A DNA stretch of 64,000 bases from CAIZGX01 sp044239865 (lineage in GTDB: Bacteria; Bacteroidota; Bacteroidia; Flavobacteriales_D; Sanyastnellaceae). The notes under the pieces are model-generated. The model did no database searches. It saw nothing but the letters and a program-made list of their open reading frames with translations, and was not told the origin of the DNA. The position numbers and the translations under genes are program-made. How positions within the stretch are numbered: the stretch's first letter is position 1; each line of letters opens with the position of its first letter. Positions 1-7,347 of this stretch are shown here, piece by piece. Where the stretch lies: contig JBIIAO010000002.1 of assembly GCA_044239865.1 (NCBI GenBank), positions 620,001 to 684,000 on the forward strand. The letters are read 5' to 3'.

Positions 1-1
1 G

Positions 2-253
2 ACTATAAACTTCTATTGGAAAATAAGCGTTCACATGTTGGGCCAAGGCGGCGTATTCGGATCACTCATTAGCCTGAGCATTCTTCACCGTGCAGATGTT
101 TCTATTATTATTATTGGCTGCTTGCTCATGTCTGCATTAACAGGCTTTTCGAGACTTCGTTTGAACGCACATACACACCAGCAAGTGTATGCTGGATTTG
201 TATTGGGAATGATTTGCAACCTCGTTATTCTTTGCGGCGAGTGGTTTATTTAA
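2..253 (+). CDS. PAP2-family phosphatase, C-terminal part (5' cut by window edge)
   Basis: The reading frame is open from base 2, so the gene starts outside the window. The visible 83 residues contain hydrophobic membrane stretches and the segment SRLRLNAHTHQQVYAGF, which resembles the last conserved PAP2 block (SRxxxxxH with a following acidic residue). Here a Gln stands where classical PAP2 enzymes have Asp, a variant I associate with Bacteroidota members of the family. Such proteins are integral membrane phosphatases acting on lipid phosphates. The 3' end overlaps the convergent galE by 8 bp. Family placement is by motif only; substrate is unknown. Confidence 0.6.
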   Translation, partial: TINFYWKISVHMLGQGGVFGSLISLSILHRADVSIIIIGCLLMSALTGFSRLRLNAHTHQQVYAGFVLGMICNLVILCGEWFI

Positions 254-1253
254 CCTGAGTTCTCGTCCAATTCCAAGCGTGAGCTAGTGCATCATCAATG
301 GTTAATTGGCACTTCCAACCCATCTTCTTTTCAGCATAATCAGGAACAGCCCATATTGCAGGAACATCGCCCGATCTTCTTCCAGTAATTTCTACATTCA
401 ATGTAACGCCATTTATCTTCTGGAAACGATCCACCACTTCTTTCACGCTAAAACCCTTTCCTACCCCCAAATTAAAAACTTCTAAGCTGCTCTCTCTCGA
501 AAGATTAAGAGCCAAAACGTGAGCCTTCGCCAAGTCTACCACGTGAATGTAGTCTCGAATACAAGATCCATCGGGAGTGTCATAATCCTCTCCGAATACA
601 AATAATTTCGCACGCTTCCCTGTTGCAACCTCGCACACCAACGGAATTAAATTAGTAGGCGCGTCATTCGTTGACTCTCCTATTTTTGCTGAAGGGTGAG
701 CCCCTACCGGATTAAAATATCGCAATACGATTGATTGAAAAGGCACGCTCTTCGACGCTTCAAAAATTAGATCTTCACAATCTTGTTTTGTTTGGCCGTA
801 TACGGAAGCCGCCGGCAATCGGGGGGTGCTTTCGCTAACCGGATTTATTTCCGGCGTGCCATACACCGTGCAAGAGCTGGAAAACACAAATCGTTCAACC
901 GAAAATTCTTCCATTAATTGCAACAAAACTTTCGTTGAACCAACATTGTTGCGCATATAGGCCTCAGGCATTTTCTGAGATTCTTCTACCGATTTAAACG
1001 CCGCAAAATGAATGACAGAATTTATTTTATATGTTGAAAAAACACGGCGCATCTCAGACTCGTCTGTACAATCTACCTGCTCAAAAGAAATCTTCACTCC
1101 GGTTAAATCTTCTAAACTACTCAAACGACCTAGCGTTGAATTCGCTAAATTATCTACAATTACAGGGGTGTACCCCGCTGTAACCAACTCTACAGCCGTG
1201 TGAGAGCCTATATAACCCAAGCCTCCCGTGACTAAAACTGTCTTGTTCTCCAT
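246..1253 (-). CDS. galE: UDP-glucose 4-epimerase
   Basis: GalE interconverts UDP-glucose and UDP-galactose in the cytoplasm, using bound NAD, and feeds sugar nucleotides to polysaccharide synthesis. The 335-residue length is normal for the family. The Rossmann glycine motif GGLGYIG is at residues 10-16, the SSSCTVYG segment at 125-132, and the catalytic YxxxK at Tyr152/Lys156, all as expected for an extended SDR. It is convergent with the PAP2 gene and divergent from the DUF4301 gene, from which it is separated by a 57-bp gap holding a -7 element for each direction. A related hexose epimerase specificity (for example UDP-GlcNAc) cannot be excluded. Confidence 0.93.
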   Translation of the reverse strand: MENKTVLVTGGLGYIGSHTAVELVTAGYTPVIVDNLANSTLGRLSSLEDLTGVKISFEQVDCTDESEMRRVFSTYKINSVIHFAAFKSVEESQKMPEAYMRNNVGSTKVLLQLMEEFSVERFVFSSSCTVYGTPEINPVSESTPRLPAASVYGQTKQDCEDLIFEASKSVPFQSIVLRYFNPVGAHPSAKIGESTNDAPTNLIPLVCEVATGKRAKLFVFGEDYDTPDGSCIRDYIHVVDLAKAHVLALNLSRESSLEVFNLGVGKGFSVKEVVDRFQKINGVTLNVEITGRRSGDVPAIWAVPDYAEKKMGWKCQLTIDDALAHAWNWTRTQVK

Positions 1254-1261
1254 AATTCTCG

Positions 1262-1269
1262 CAAAGATA
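1262..1269 (-). promoter_or_regulatory. Promoter -7 element of galE
   Basis: Read on the minus strand, TATCTTTG matches the Bacteroidota -7 consensus TAnnTTTG, 8 bp before the galE ATG. This implies a very short or absent leader. Motif match only. Confidence 0.45.
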
Positions 1270-1283
1270 GAAAGCTTTTTATT

Positions 1284-1291
1284 TAAGTTTG
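1284..1291 (+). promoter_or_regulatory. Promoter -7 element of the DUF4301 gene
   Basis: TAAGTTTG matches TAnnTTTG and lies 19 bp before the ATG at 1311. It is back to back with the galE element, giving a compact divergent promoter. Confidence 0.45.
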
Positions 1292-1310
1292 TTGGCTCAT
1301 TCTTTTCACT

Positions 1311-2714
1311 ATGAAAAACAAAACTGAACTAGCGCTTCACCTGCTGCAATCCAATAGGCCCGCCCAATTGGTGAGGCATGTCGCTGTTGGCGATGGAATT
1401 GTTCAGATCGAGGGATCTCTTCTTTTAGAGGCTATTGGGAAGTATGAAAAAAATTACAATCGAATTAATATTGAAAAATTCGTGCCTGCGTCAGGCGCAG
1501 CTACTCGCATGTTCGCAAACTTGAGTGGTGTTGATCTATTGAACCCGAACGATGAAGCTGAGTTCTTCTTTCTTCATTTACGCGACTTCCCCTTCTTCAA
1601 TTCCATTCTTCTCGACTTTGAAAAAGACGGGTTGAATTACGATGAAATAACGGGAGTAGAAAGATACTCGCGCGTTTTGAATTTTCTTTTCAAAAATGGA
1701 TATGCCACTTTCCCTAAAGGAGCTGTTCCTTTCCATTTCTATGAAGAAGAACGTACTGCTTTCGCTGAACATTGCATCGAAAGCACGCATTACATGCATA
1801 ATGGTGGAAATCATGAAATTCATTTCACCATTCCCGCTGAACATCGTTTACTGGTAGAGAATATCTTCCATACTTTTTTTGAAAACCACCCCAATACGAT
1901 TCAAAAGATTTCTTTTAGTTCTCAAGATCCTGAAACCCATATTCCTGCATTTGATAAAAACAACCTTCCTGCACTCCGTGAAACCGGGGAGATTTTCCTG
2001 CGTCCCGCTGGGCACGGCGCTTTGCTTAAAAATTTGCAGGCGCTCAAAGGAGAATGCGTTTTCATTCAGAACATTGACAACATAACCGAAGCCTCTCACC
2101 ATGCGGATGTCGCTGCGTATAGAAAGTTAATGGGCGGAGTTCTTTTAAGTCTTGTTGAAGAAAGAAACGGCTTGCTGCACAATCTTGAAAATAACACTGA
2201 ACACGCCGAAGCGCTCGCAATTTCGTTCATTAATAAATGGTTCAAATCATTGAATGATCCCTCTTCCGTTTTCGAACAATTGAACAAACCAATTCGTGTT
2301 TGCGGTATGGTTGAAAACACCGGCGAGCCCGGCGGCGGACCGTTTTGGGTGAAGGATGAAAACGGGATCGTATCGAAGCAAATTATTGAAAAAGCACAAA
2401 TCAATAAGGAAGACCTTAATCAACTCGAGGTATTTGAAAATTCAACACATTTCAATCCAGTTGATTTGGTTTGTCATTTCCTAGATCACAAAGGGAATAA
2501 ATACAATCTAGAAGACTACCGTAATTCTAAAGCCGCTTTAATTAGCGAAAAGCTAATGTTAGGTAGACGCACAAATGTGATTGAACTTCCCGGACTTTGG
2601 AATGGAAGTATGTGGGGTTGGAATACAGTCTTTGTTGAAATTCCTTCTAGCGTTTTTCATCCTGTGAAAACAATAAACGACCTACTAAAAAGCGGACATA
2701 AGCCAAAGGCTTAA
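1311..2714 (+). CDS. DUF4301 family protein
   Basis: This 467-residue cytoplasmic protein matches the Bacteroidota DUF4301 family by its overall layout and by the N-terminal motif VPASGAATRMF near residues 58-68. That glycine-rich motif with a following TRM resembles the phosphate-binding loop of nucleotide-sugar pyrophosphorylases, so a nucleotidyltransferase-like activity is an inference, not established. A glycine-rich GEPGGGPFWV segment is near residue 340. No signal peptide or membrane segment is seen. Its stop codon interlocks with that of the convergent ABC ATPase (TTAA shared), leaving no room for a terminator. Function unknown. Confidence 0.8.
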   Translation: MKNKTELALHLLQSNRPAQLVRHVAVGDGIVQIEGSLLLEAIGKYEKNYNRINIEKFVPASGAATRMFANLSGVDLLNPNDEAEFFFLHLRDFPFFNSILLDFEKDGLNYDEITGVERYSRVLNFLFKNGYATFPKGAVPFHFYEEERTAFAEHCIESTHYMHNGGNHEIHFTIPAEHRLLVENIFHTFFENHPNTIQKISFSSQDPETHIPAFDKNNLPALRETGEIFLRPAGHGALLKNLQALKGECVFIQNIDNITEASHHADVAAYRKLMGGVLLSLVEERNGLLHNLENNTEHAEALAISFINKWFKSLNDPSSVFEQLNKPIRVCGMVENTGEPGGGPFWVKDENGIVSKQIIEKAQINKEDLNQLEVFENSTHFNPVDLVCHFLDHKGNKYNLEDYRNSKAALISEKLMLGRRTNVIELPGLWNGSMWGWNTVFVEIPSSVFHPVKTINDLLKSGHKPKA

Positions 2715-3310
2715 CTCAACGTCCAAACGTCTGAACAACCTGTTAATTCAGACTCTGAAGCGTTCGAAGCTACAATGACTGTTTTGTTTTTCTTGCTTGA
2801 AATAACAAATTCAGAAAACCATTTCTCCGCATCTTTATCGAGGTGAGCGCAGGGCTCGTCTAAGAATACGCAAGAAACATCTGCTAGCAAAGCTGTTCCC
2901 AACTTCACGCGTTGTTTCATTCCGCTTGAAAAATATTTCAATTCTTTATTTCCGTGTTTTTCAAGTTGAAGAATTTCCGGAATTTCATTGACTGAAAACG
3001 TTCCTTCGAAAGGCTTAAGTCCATGCGTAAACTGCAGGTGTTCCAGCAAAGTAAAATCCTCGTAAAGCCCCATGGCTGGTGAGCATAGCGAGATGTGTTT
3101 CCATATTTCGTCGGTAGGAATTCCTTCGTAGTTCACTAAGCCTTCTGAAGCAGATAAGTAGCCTGAAATAATTTGAACAAGTGTTGATTTTCCCGAGCCA
3201 TTTTGACCTACAATTCCTATGTGATCTCCAGAATGAATGGTTCTATTCAGGTGGCGAAAAATGTATTTTCCACCGAACTTCTTTCCAATATCTTGAAGTT
3301 CTATTTGCAC
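2711..3310 (-). CDS. ABC transporter ATP-binding protein (solo ATPase)
   Basis: This is a 199-residue ABC ATPase. Walker A is GQNGSGKST at residues 35-43, the ABC signature region FSSGMKQR at 127-134, and Walker B CVFLDEP at 147-153. The signature is the variant SSGMKQR rather than LSGGQ, as in many CcmA/ABC-2-type exporters. No permease gene adjoins it. It begins 2 bp after lpxA ends on the same strand, so it is probably co-transcribed with lpxC/fabZ-lpxA. The partner and substrate are unknown; a role in envelope export is suggested only by the neighbours. Confidence 0.85.
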   Translation of the reverse strand: MQIELQDIGKKFGGKYIFRHLNRTIHSGDHIGIVGQNGSGKSTLVQIISGYLSASEGLVNYEGIPTDEIWKHISLCSPAMGLYEDFTLLEHLQFTHGLKPFEGTFSVNEIPEILQLEKHGNKELKYFSSGMKQRVKLGTALLADVSCVFLDEPCAHLDKDAEKWFSEFVISSKKNKTVIVASNASESELTGCSDVWTLS

Positions 3311-3312
3311 CT

Positions 3313-4092
3313 TTATGTGGTCTGTGCGCCTCGGACTACTCCCTTTTCAGAGCGTTGAATGAACGCGAGAACGATTTGTTTTTCTTCTGAATCCGGAAAC
3401 GAATCAACGATTTGCTTTACTCCTGCAACAACAGTGTTGTTGTGCACAAATAAAACTCTGTAAATATCTTCCAATCGAGAAACCTGCTCGTCTGAATAAC
3501 CTCTCCTACGAAGGCCAATACTATTCACACCAATGTAGCTCAATGGCTCACGGGCAACTTTTATAAATGGAGGAACGTTCTTTCGCACCAAAGAACCGCC
3601 TGCAATAAACGAATGGTCTCCAATTTCAATGAATTGCTGAACAGCAACAACACCTTCTATAACCACCCAATTTCCAATAGTCACATGTCCCGCAATGTTT
3701 GCTGAATTCGCAATAACACAATTGTCGCCCACAAAAGCATCGTGCGCTAAATGCACGTAAGCCATAAGCAAACAGTTGCTTCCAACCTTTGTGGTCATGC
3801 GGTCTTTTGTTCCGCGATTCAACGTGCAGCACTCGCGAATGGTAGTATTGTCACCTATTTCGACGGTTGTTTTTTCCCCAGCAAATTTCAAATCTTGCGG
3901 AATGGCAGAGATCACAGCTCCAGGAAAAATACGACAGTTCTTCCCAATTCGTGCTCCGTCCATGATGGTTACATTCGGGCCAATCCACGTTCCGTCTCCA
4001 ATCACAACATCGCCATAAATCGTTGTGAAAGGACCTATTTCAACGCCCTCACCAATTTTAGCATCTGAATGAATTTGTGCTAAGTTGCTCAT
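3313..4092 (-). CDS. lpxA: UDP-N-acetylglucosamine acyltransferase
   Basis: LpxA transfers an R-3-hydroxyacyl chain from ACP to the 3-OH of UDP-GlcNAc, the first step of lipid A synthesis. The 259-residue protein has a long N-terminal run of hexapeptide repeats ([IV]GxxxxI/V) typical of a left-handed beta helix, and the HLAHDAFVGDNCVIAN block around residues 115-130 contains the region of the catalytic His. The C-terminal helical part is present. Its ATG overlaps the stop of lpxC/fabZ (ATGA), indicating translational coupling. The usual lpxD is not next to it in this window. Confidence 0.95.
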   Translation of the reverse strand: MSNLAQIHSDAKIGEGVEIGPFTTIYGDVVIGDGTWIGPNVTIMDGARIGKNCRIFPGAVISAIPQDLKFAGEKTTVEIGDNTTIRECCTLNRGTKDRMTTKVGSNCLLMAYVHLAHDAFVGDNCVIANSANIAGHVTIGNWVVIEGVVAVQQFIEIGDHSFIAGGSLVRKNVPPFIKVAREPLSYIGVNSIGLRRRGYSDEQVSRLEDIYRVLFVHNNTVVAGVKQIVDSFPDSEEKQIVLAFIQRSEKGVVRGAQTT

Positions 4093-5510
4093 GCCTTTTC
4101 TGTTGTTTGTGCAGGTACTTTATCTTTCACAACTTGGGCCAACATGGTGGCTTCACCCACTTCTTTGCCATTCACATAGGCCACACCTCGCATATTTACC
4201 AATCCTCTACGAATAGGAGATTCCAATTTAAGGTGGAAAATAACCGTGTCGCCGGGCAGTACTTTTTGTTTGAATTTCACTCCGTCAATTTTCATGAAGT
4301 AAGTGCTGTAAAGCTCTGGGTCTTCCACTTGACTCAACGCAAAGATTCCGCCAACTTGCGCCATCGCTTCTATTTGCAAAACTCCAGGCATTACCGGGTT
4401 GTCTGGAAAATGTCCTTGAAAGAACGGTTCGTTCATCGTAACGTTCTTCAACCCAACGATACTTTCATTGTCCATTGCAATAATGCGGTCAACTAACAAA
4501 AATGGGTAACGGTGAGGAAGCATTTGACTTATCTGGTTGATATCAAATACGGTCTTCGTTAAATCAAACGAAACGGTAGATTGACGTTTTTTGTCCCATG
4601 CCTTTAGAACCTTCGCAAAAGCAACGTTCCCGTGGTGACCAGGGCGCGCGGCTAAAATATGTCCACGAATGAACTTTCCCGTGAGCGCCAAATCTCCTAC
4701 AATATCAAGCAGTTTGTGACGAGCGGGTTCGTTTTCATATTGAAGTTTAATCGTGTTCAACACCCCAATTCCTTCAACCTTCACATCTATCTCTTCTCGA
4801 CCCAACTCCTTCAAAATATCTTTTATCTGGCCCTCTGTATACTCCTTATCCACCATAACAATGGCGTTATCCAAACTCCCTCCTTTAATAAGACCATTTT
4901 TTGCTAAAAGCTCCAATTCTCTTAAAAATACAAATGTTCTACACTTTGAAATCTCACTTGAAAACTGTTTCAAATTATACATTTGTGCGTGCTGAGTTCC
5001 GAGTATCGGTGAATTATAGTCAACCATTACAGTAACCCGGTACTCCCCCCCATTCGTTGGAACCGCTAATATTTCAACCCCTTTTTCCGTGTCTTCAAAC
5101 GCAATATTCTCGTCTAATACAATGAATTTTCTTTCTGCGTTTTGTTCTTCAAACCCGCATGCTTCAATGGCCTCAACAAAGGGCCACGCGCTGCCGTCCA
5201 TGATTGGAATTTCCGGTCCAGTAACTTGAAGTAGTGCATTGTCTACAAAGCTTCCGTACAAGGCCGCTAAAACATGCTCTGTGGTATAAACACGAGCCCC
5301 ATTTTGCTCAAGAGTTGTTCCCCTTTGGGTTCCAACCACACGATCGCAATCCGCATCAATAATTGGCGCTCCTTCTATATCTACTCGCTGAAACTTGTAG
5401 CCGTGATTCTCAGGTGCTGGACAAATGGTAAGTGTTACCGGTTCTCCTGTGTGAAGGCCAACTCCTTTGAATTCGATTGGCGCTTTTAATGTTCTCTGTT
5501 TTGAAGACAT
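4089..5510 (-). CDS. lpxC/fabZ: Bifunctional UDP-3-O-acyl-GlcNAc deacetylase / 3-hydroxyacyl-ACP dehydratase
   Basis: This 473-residue protein joins LpxC (about residues 1-305), the zinc deacetylase that commits lipid A synthesis, to FabZ (about 320-470), the dehydratase of fatty acid elongation. In LpxC the zinc ligands are seen as TTEHV (His79) and RHKLLD (His265, Asp269). In FabZ the block LPHRYPFLLVD is at 331-341 and the GHFPDNPVMPG...IEA block at about 366-382 supplies the catalytic Glu. Both draw on 3-hydroxyacyl-ACP, so the fusion balances lipid A and fatty acid flux. The fusion is well known in Bacteroidota and chlamydia-like groups, so it is not novel. Confidence 0.96.
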   Translation of the reverse strand: MSSKQRTLKAPIEFKGVGLHTGEPVTLTICPAPENHGYKFQRVDIEGAPIIDADCDRVVGTQRGTTLEQNGARVYTTEHVLAALYGSFVDNALLQVTGPEIPIMDGSAWPFVEAIEACGFEEQNAERKFIVLDENIAFEDTEKGVEILAVPTNGGEYRVTVMVDYNSPILGTQHAQMYNLKQFSSEISKCRTFVFLRELELLAKNGLIKGGSLDNAIVMVDKEYTEGQIKDILKELGREEIDVKVEGIGVLNTIKLQYENEPARHKLLDIVGDLALTGKFIRGHILAARPGHHGNVAFAKVLKAWDKKRQSTVSFDLTKTVFDINQISQMLPHRYPFLLVDRIIAMDNESIVGLKNVTMNEPFFQGHFPDNPVMPGVLQIEAMAQVGGIFALSQVEDPELYSTYFMKIDGVKFKQKVLPGDTVIFHLKLESPIRRGLVNMRGVAYVNGKEVGEATMLAQVVKDKVPAQTTEKA

Positions 5511-5514
5511 GCTG

Positions 5515-5522
5515 CAAAATTA
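5515..5522 (-). promoter_or_regulatory. Promoter -7 element of lpxC/fabZ
   Basis: TAATTTTG on the minus strand fits TAnnTTTG and ends only 4 bp before the ATG. Transcription would begin at or next to the start codon, implying a leaderless mRNA. Confidence 0.4.
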
Positions 5523-5572
5523 GTGTGAATTGATAGGTAATTCACTTGATTTTTCGAATTGATTCTTACTGG

Positions 5573-6136
5573 TTATTTGCGTATCGACTGAATAATAGCA
5601 TCTGCCATTTCTCTTACCTCTTTCTCTGAAATTTTCTTCTTCTCTACCACCTTCAATCGCACAACAGCAAAAACACTCGAAAGAACATGTTCAAATTGAA
5701 AAGCAACATTCATTTTTTTGAATTTCGTGGTTTTCTGACCCTCCTTCAACAACGCGGTTAATGCAGAAAAGGCATCTTCCATTTCCTTGTTCTTACTGTA
5801 CAAAGGAGAGTTTCTGTATTGTATAACGGCCAGGTAACGCAGAGGAGCTGAAGAGAAATAAATATACAGCGCCATCCAGGCTTGTGTCAATCGCTGAGTT
5901 TCCTTCCCTTTAACTGAAAGTGATTCGTGCAGCGCGCGGGCCGCTTCTGTACACGTTTCAACATAAAGACTCTCAAAGAGGTCTTCTTTGCTTGGAAAGT
6001 GGTGGTAAATTGTACCTACCGCAACGCCTGAAAGCTTCGCTAATTCAGACATTGGGGAGGCGTGAAAGCCTCCGTTTGAGATCAGTTTTAGGGCTGTATT
6101 AACAACCTTGTCTCTTCTTGAAATTTCTTTTGCCAT
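5573..6136 (-). CDS. TetR/AcrR-family transcriptional regulator
   Basis: This 187-residue protein has a TetR N-terminal helix-turn-helix at about residues 10-55, with the recognition region SGVAVGTIYHHFPSKEDL clearly visible. The C-terminal ligand-binding domain is helical and not assignable to a ligand. An 18-bp interrupted palindrome sits directly before its start codon, between a -7 element and the ATG, which suggests autorepression. It is divergent from yqeY and transcribed toward lpxC/fabZ but separated from it by 62 bp with a separate lpxC promoter. Its targets cannot be told from the sequence. Confidence 0.9.
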   Translation of the reverse strand: MAKEISRRDKVVNTALKLISNGGFHASPMSELAKLSGVAVGTIYHHFPSKEDLFESLYVETCTEAARALHESLSVKGKETQRLTQAWMALYIYFSSAPLRYLAVIQYRNSPLYSKNKEMEDAFSALTALLKEGQKTTKFKKMNVAFQFEHVLSSVFAVVRLKVVEKKKISEKEVREMADAIIQSIRK

Positions 6137-6137
6137 A

Positions 6138-6155
6138 ACCGAATGTTCGTTCGGT
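6138..6155 (-). promoter_or_regulatory. Probable TetR operator (18-bp interrupted palindrome)
   Basis: The plus strand reads ACCGAATGTTCGTTCGGT: two perfect 6-bp arms (ACCGAA/TTCGGT) around a 6-bp centre. It lies between the -7 element at 6156-6163 and the regulator's start at 6136, where bound repressor would block its own transcription. The shape is typical for TetR-family operators. Confidence 0.65.
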
Positions 6156-6163
6156 CAAAGATA
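6156..6163 (-). promoter_or_regulatory. Promoter -7 element of the TetR-family gene
   Basis: TATCTTTG on the minus strand fits TAnnTTTG and abuts the palindromic operator, 19 bp before the ATG. Confidence 0.5.
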
Positions 6164-6228
6164 TTTCCTTTTCTAAATAGGACCTATGAAACTTTTCACC
6201 AATGACCTTTTAATAAAGAAGAAATTCG

Positions 6229-6236
6229 TAAATTTG
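6229..6236 (+). promoter_or_regulatory. Promoter -7 element of yqeY
   Basis: TAAATTTG fits TAnnTTTG, 20 bp before the ATG at 6257. Confidence 0.45.
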
Positions 6237-6256
6237 CAGAACTAAAATTTGAACAC

Positions 6257-6706
6257 ATGTCAATACAAGAAAGAATCAATGAAGACCTTAAAACAGCCAT
6301 GAAAGCTGGAGAGAAGGATAAGTTAATGGCGCTTAGGGATATCAAAAGCAAGCTCCTTCTTGAAATGACCAAAGATGGCGGAAATGGCTCGGTAGACGAT
6401 ACGAAGTCTGTGGCTATTCTGAACAAGCTTTTCAAACAGCGTCAAGAATCTATCGAAATTTATAGAACACAAAACCGCCCTGACCTTCTTGAAGAAGAGC
6501 AATTGCAAGCCAATGTCATTGCAGCCTATCTGCCAGCGCAATTAACACCTGAAGAACTTGAGACCGAAATCAAACAGTTCATTGCTCAAGTTGGCGCAAC
6601 TTCTCCAAGTGATCTTGGAAAAGTAATGGGTGTTGCTTCAAAAGCCTTAACCGGTAAAGCAGATGGAAAAGCAATTTCGGAAACCGTGAAGAGACTTTTA
6701 AGCTAG
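6257..6706 (+). CDS. GatB/YqeY domain-containing protein
   Basis: This 149-residue soluble protein is a full-length YqeY-type protein: an N-terminal helical region beginning with IQERINEDLKTAMKAGEKDK and a C-terminal tail region (about 90-149) that corresponds to the tRNA-binding domain of GatB. Stand-alone YqeY proteins are thought to touch tRNA or aid amidotransferase function, but no activity is firmly established. It is followed 2 bp later by the RimB-like protease gene, so the two are probably co-transcribed from the promoter at 6229. Confidence 0.9.
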   Translation: MSIQERINEDLKTAMKAGEKDKLMALRDIKSKLLLEMTKDGGNGSVDDTKSVAILNKLFKQRQESIEIYRTQNRPDLLEEEQLQANVIAAYLPAQLTPEELETEIKQFIAQVGATSPSDLGKVMGVASKALTGKADGKAISETVKRLLS

Positions 6707-6708
6707 TC

Positions 6709-7107
6709 ATGAACGTCATTGGTCGCAAAACCATTATTCAACTTCCCGATTTAGGAGGGGTTAACGTGCGCGCCAAAATAGATACGGGTGCCTTTCGCAC
6801 TGCCGTGCATTGCGAATCTTGGTCTTTAAAAGAGGTAAACGGAAAAGAAGTGCTGGAAGTTATTATTGAATGGGAAGCAGGAAAGCCCATTGTTCTTCTT
6901 TTCAAAAAATTTGAAAAACGGATTATTAAAAACTCCTTTGGGCAAACGGAAGAGCGGTATTGTGTGCGAACACTTATTTCGGTTCACAAGAAGAAAATTC
7001 AGTCTGAAATTTCATTTACGAATAGATCCGGAATGCGCTACCCTGTGCTGCTTGGGAGAAAAACGATTGGAACAAAATTCTTAGTAGATGTCTCGTTGAA
7101 GAGTTAA
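6709..7107 (+). CDS. RimK-associated retropepsin-like aspartic protease (RimB/RimK-LysX family)
   Basis: This 132-residue protein carries the aspartic protease motif DTGA at residues 25-28 and the matching C-terminal region LLGRKTIG. It matches the small retropepsin-like family often annotated as ATP-dependent zinc protease, found beside rimK-type ATP-grasp ligases. Members are thought to trim poly-glutamate tails added by RimK. No rimK gene is present in this window, so the partner must lie elsewhere if the role holds. It is 2 bp downstream of yqeY. Family confident, substrate inferred. Confidence 0.82.
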   Translation: MNVIGRKTIIQLPDLGGVNVRAKIDTGAFRTAVHCESWSLKEVNGKEVLEVIIEWEAGKPIVLLFKKFEKRIIKNSFGQTEERYCVRTLISVHKKKIQSEISFTNRSGMRYPVLLGRKTIGTKFLVDVSLKS

Positions 7108-7124
7108 AAAAAGAGGCCGCCTCT
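7106..7124 (-). terminator. Rho-independent terminator for a minus-strand transcript
   Basis: On the minus strand a GC-rich hairpin (AGAGG, loop CGG, CCTCT) runs straight into seven T residues. The T tract is on the minus-strand side only, so it ends transcription coming from the recO side. No annotated minus-strand gene lies there. Confidence 0.6.
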
Positions 7125-7210
7125 CCCAAAACGACCCCTTTTTAGAATCACTCTTTTTCATACAAGATGAAAGAAGAATGAAAAACTAAACCTAAACTAT
7201 TTGAAAAAAT

Positions 7211-7270
7211 CTACTCTTTGTTTTCGTTGGGAGAGTAAAACTTTTGAATGTTCTCTACAGCATTCATCAT
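7211..7270 (-). CDS. Possible 19-residue peptide within the candidate RNA
   Basis: Two tandem ATG codons at 7270 and 7267 open a 19-codon frame ending in TAG. A purine-rich AGGTGGGG lies about 8 bp upstream, a rare strong Shine-Dalgarno-like signal for this lineage. The frame includes the 5' arm (7227-7235) of the long-range pairing, so ribosome passage would affect folding. It could also be the tail of a lost gene. Coding status is unproven. Confidence 0.25.
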   Translation of the reverse strand: MMNAVENIQKFYSPNENKE

Positions 7271-7347
7271 GTTATACCCCACCTGTTAATTAAAGGTTAC
7301 GTTTTTTAATTTTTATTTCTGAATTACCTAATTTCATTGGTAAAACC

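Larger units (their letters stand above)
7106..7290 (-). ncRNA. Candidate structured small RNA / leader-type transcript between the RimB-like gene and recO
   Basis: This 240-bp gap has no long ORF, but the minus strand shows an ordered layout: a short ORF (7211-7270), a 9-bp arm CTCTCCCAA at 7227-7235, an AT hairpin (arms 7178-7185 and 7154-7161, 8 bp), the complementary arm TTGGGAGAG at 7121-7129, and a terminator at 7106-7124. The last long-range arm overlaps the 5' arm of the terminator, so the two pairings exclude each other, as in an attenuator. No clear TAnnTTTG promoter was found, and the 5' end is a guess. Folded by hand. Confidence 0.35.

Noticed and set aside
4089..5510. LpxC-FabZ fusion as a novel bifunctional enzyme
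   Set aside because: The fusion is established in Bacteroidota and is ordinary for this lineage.
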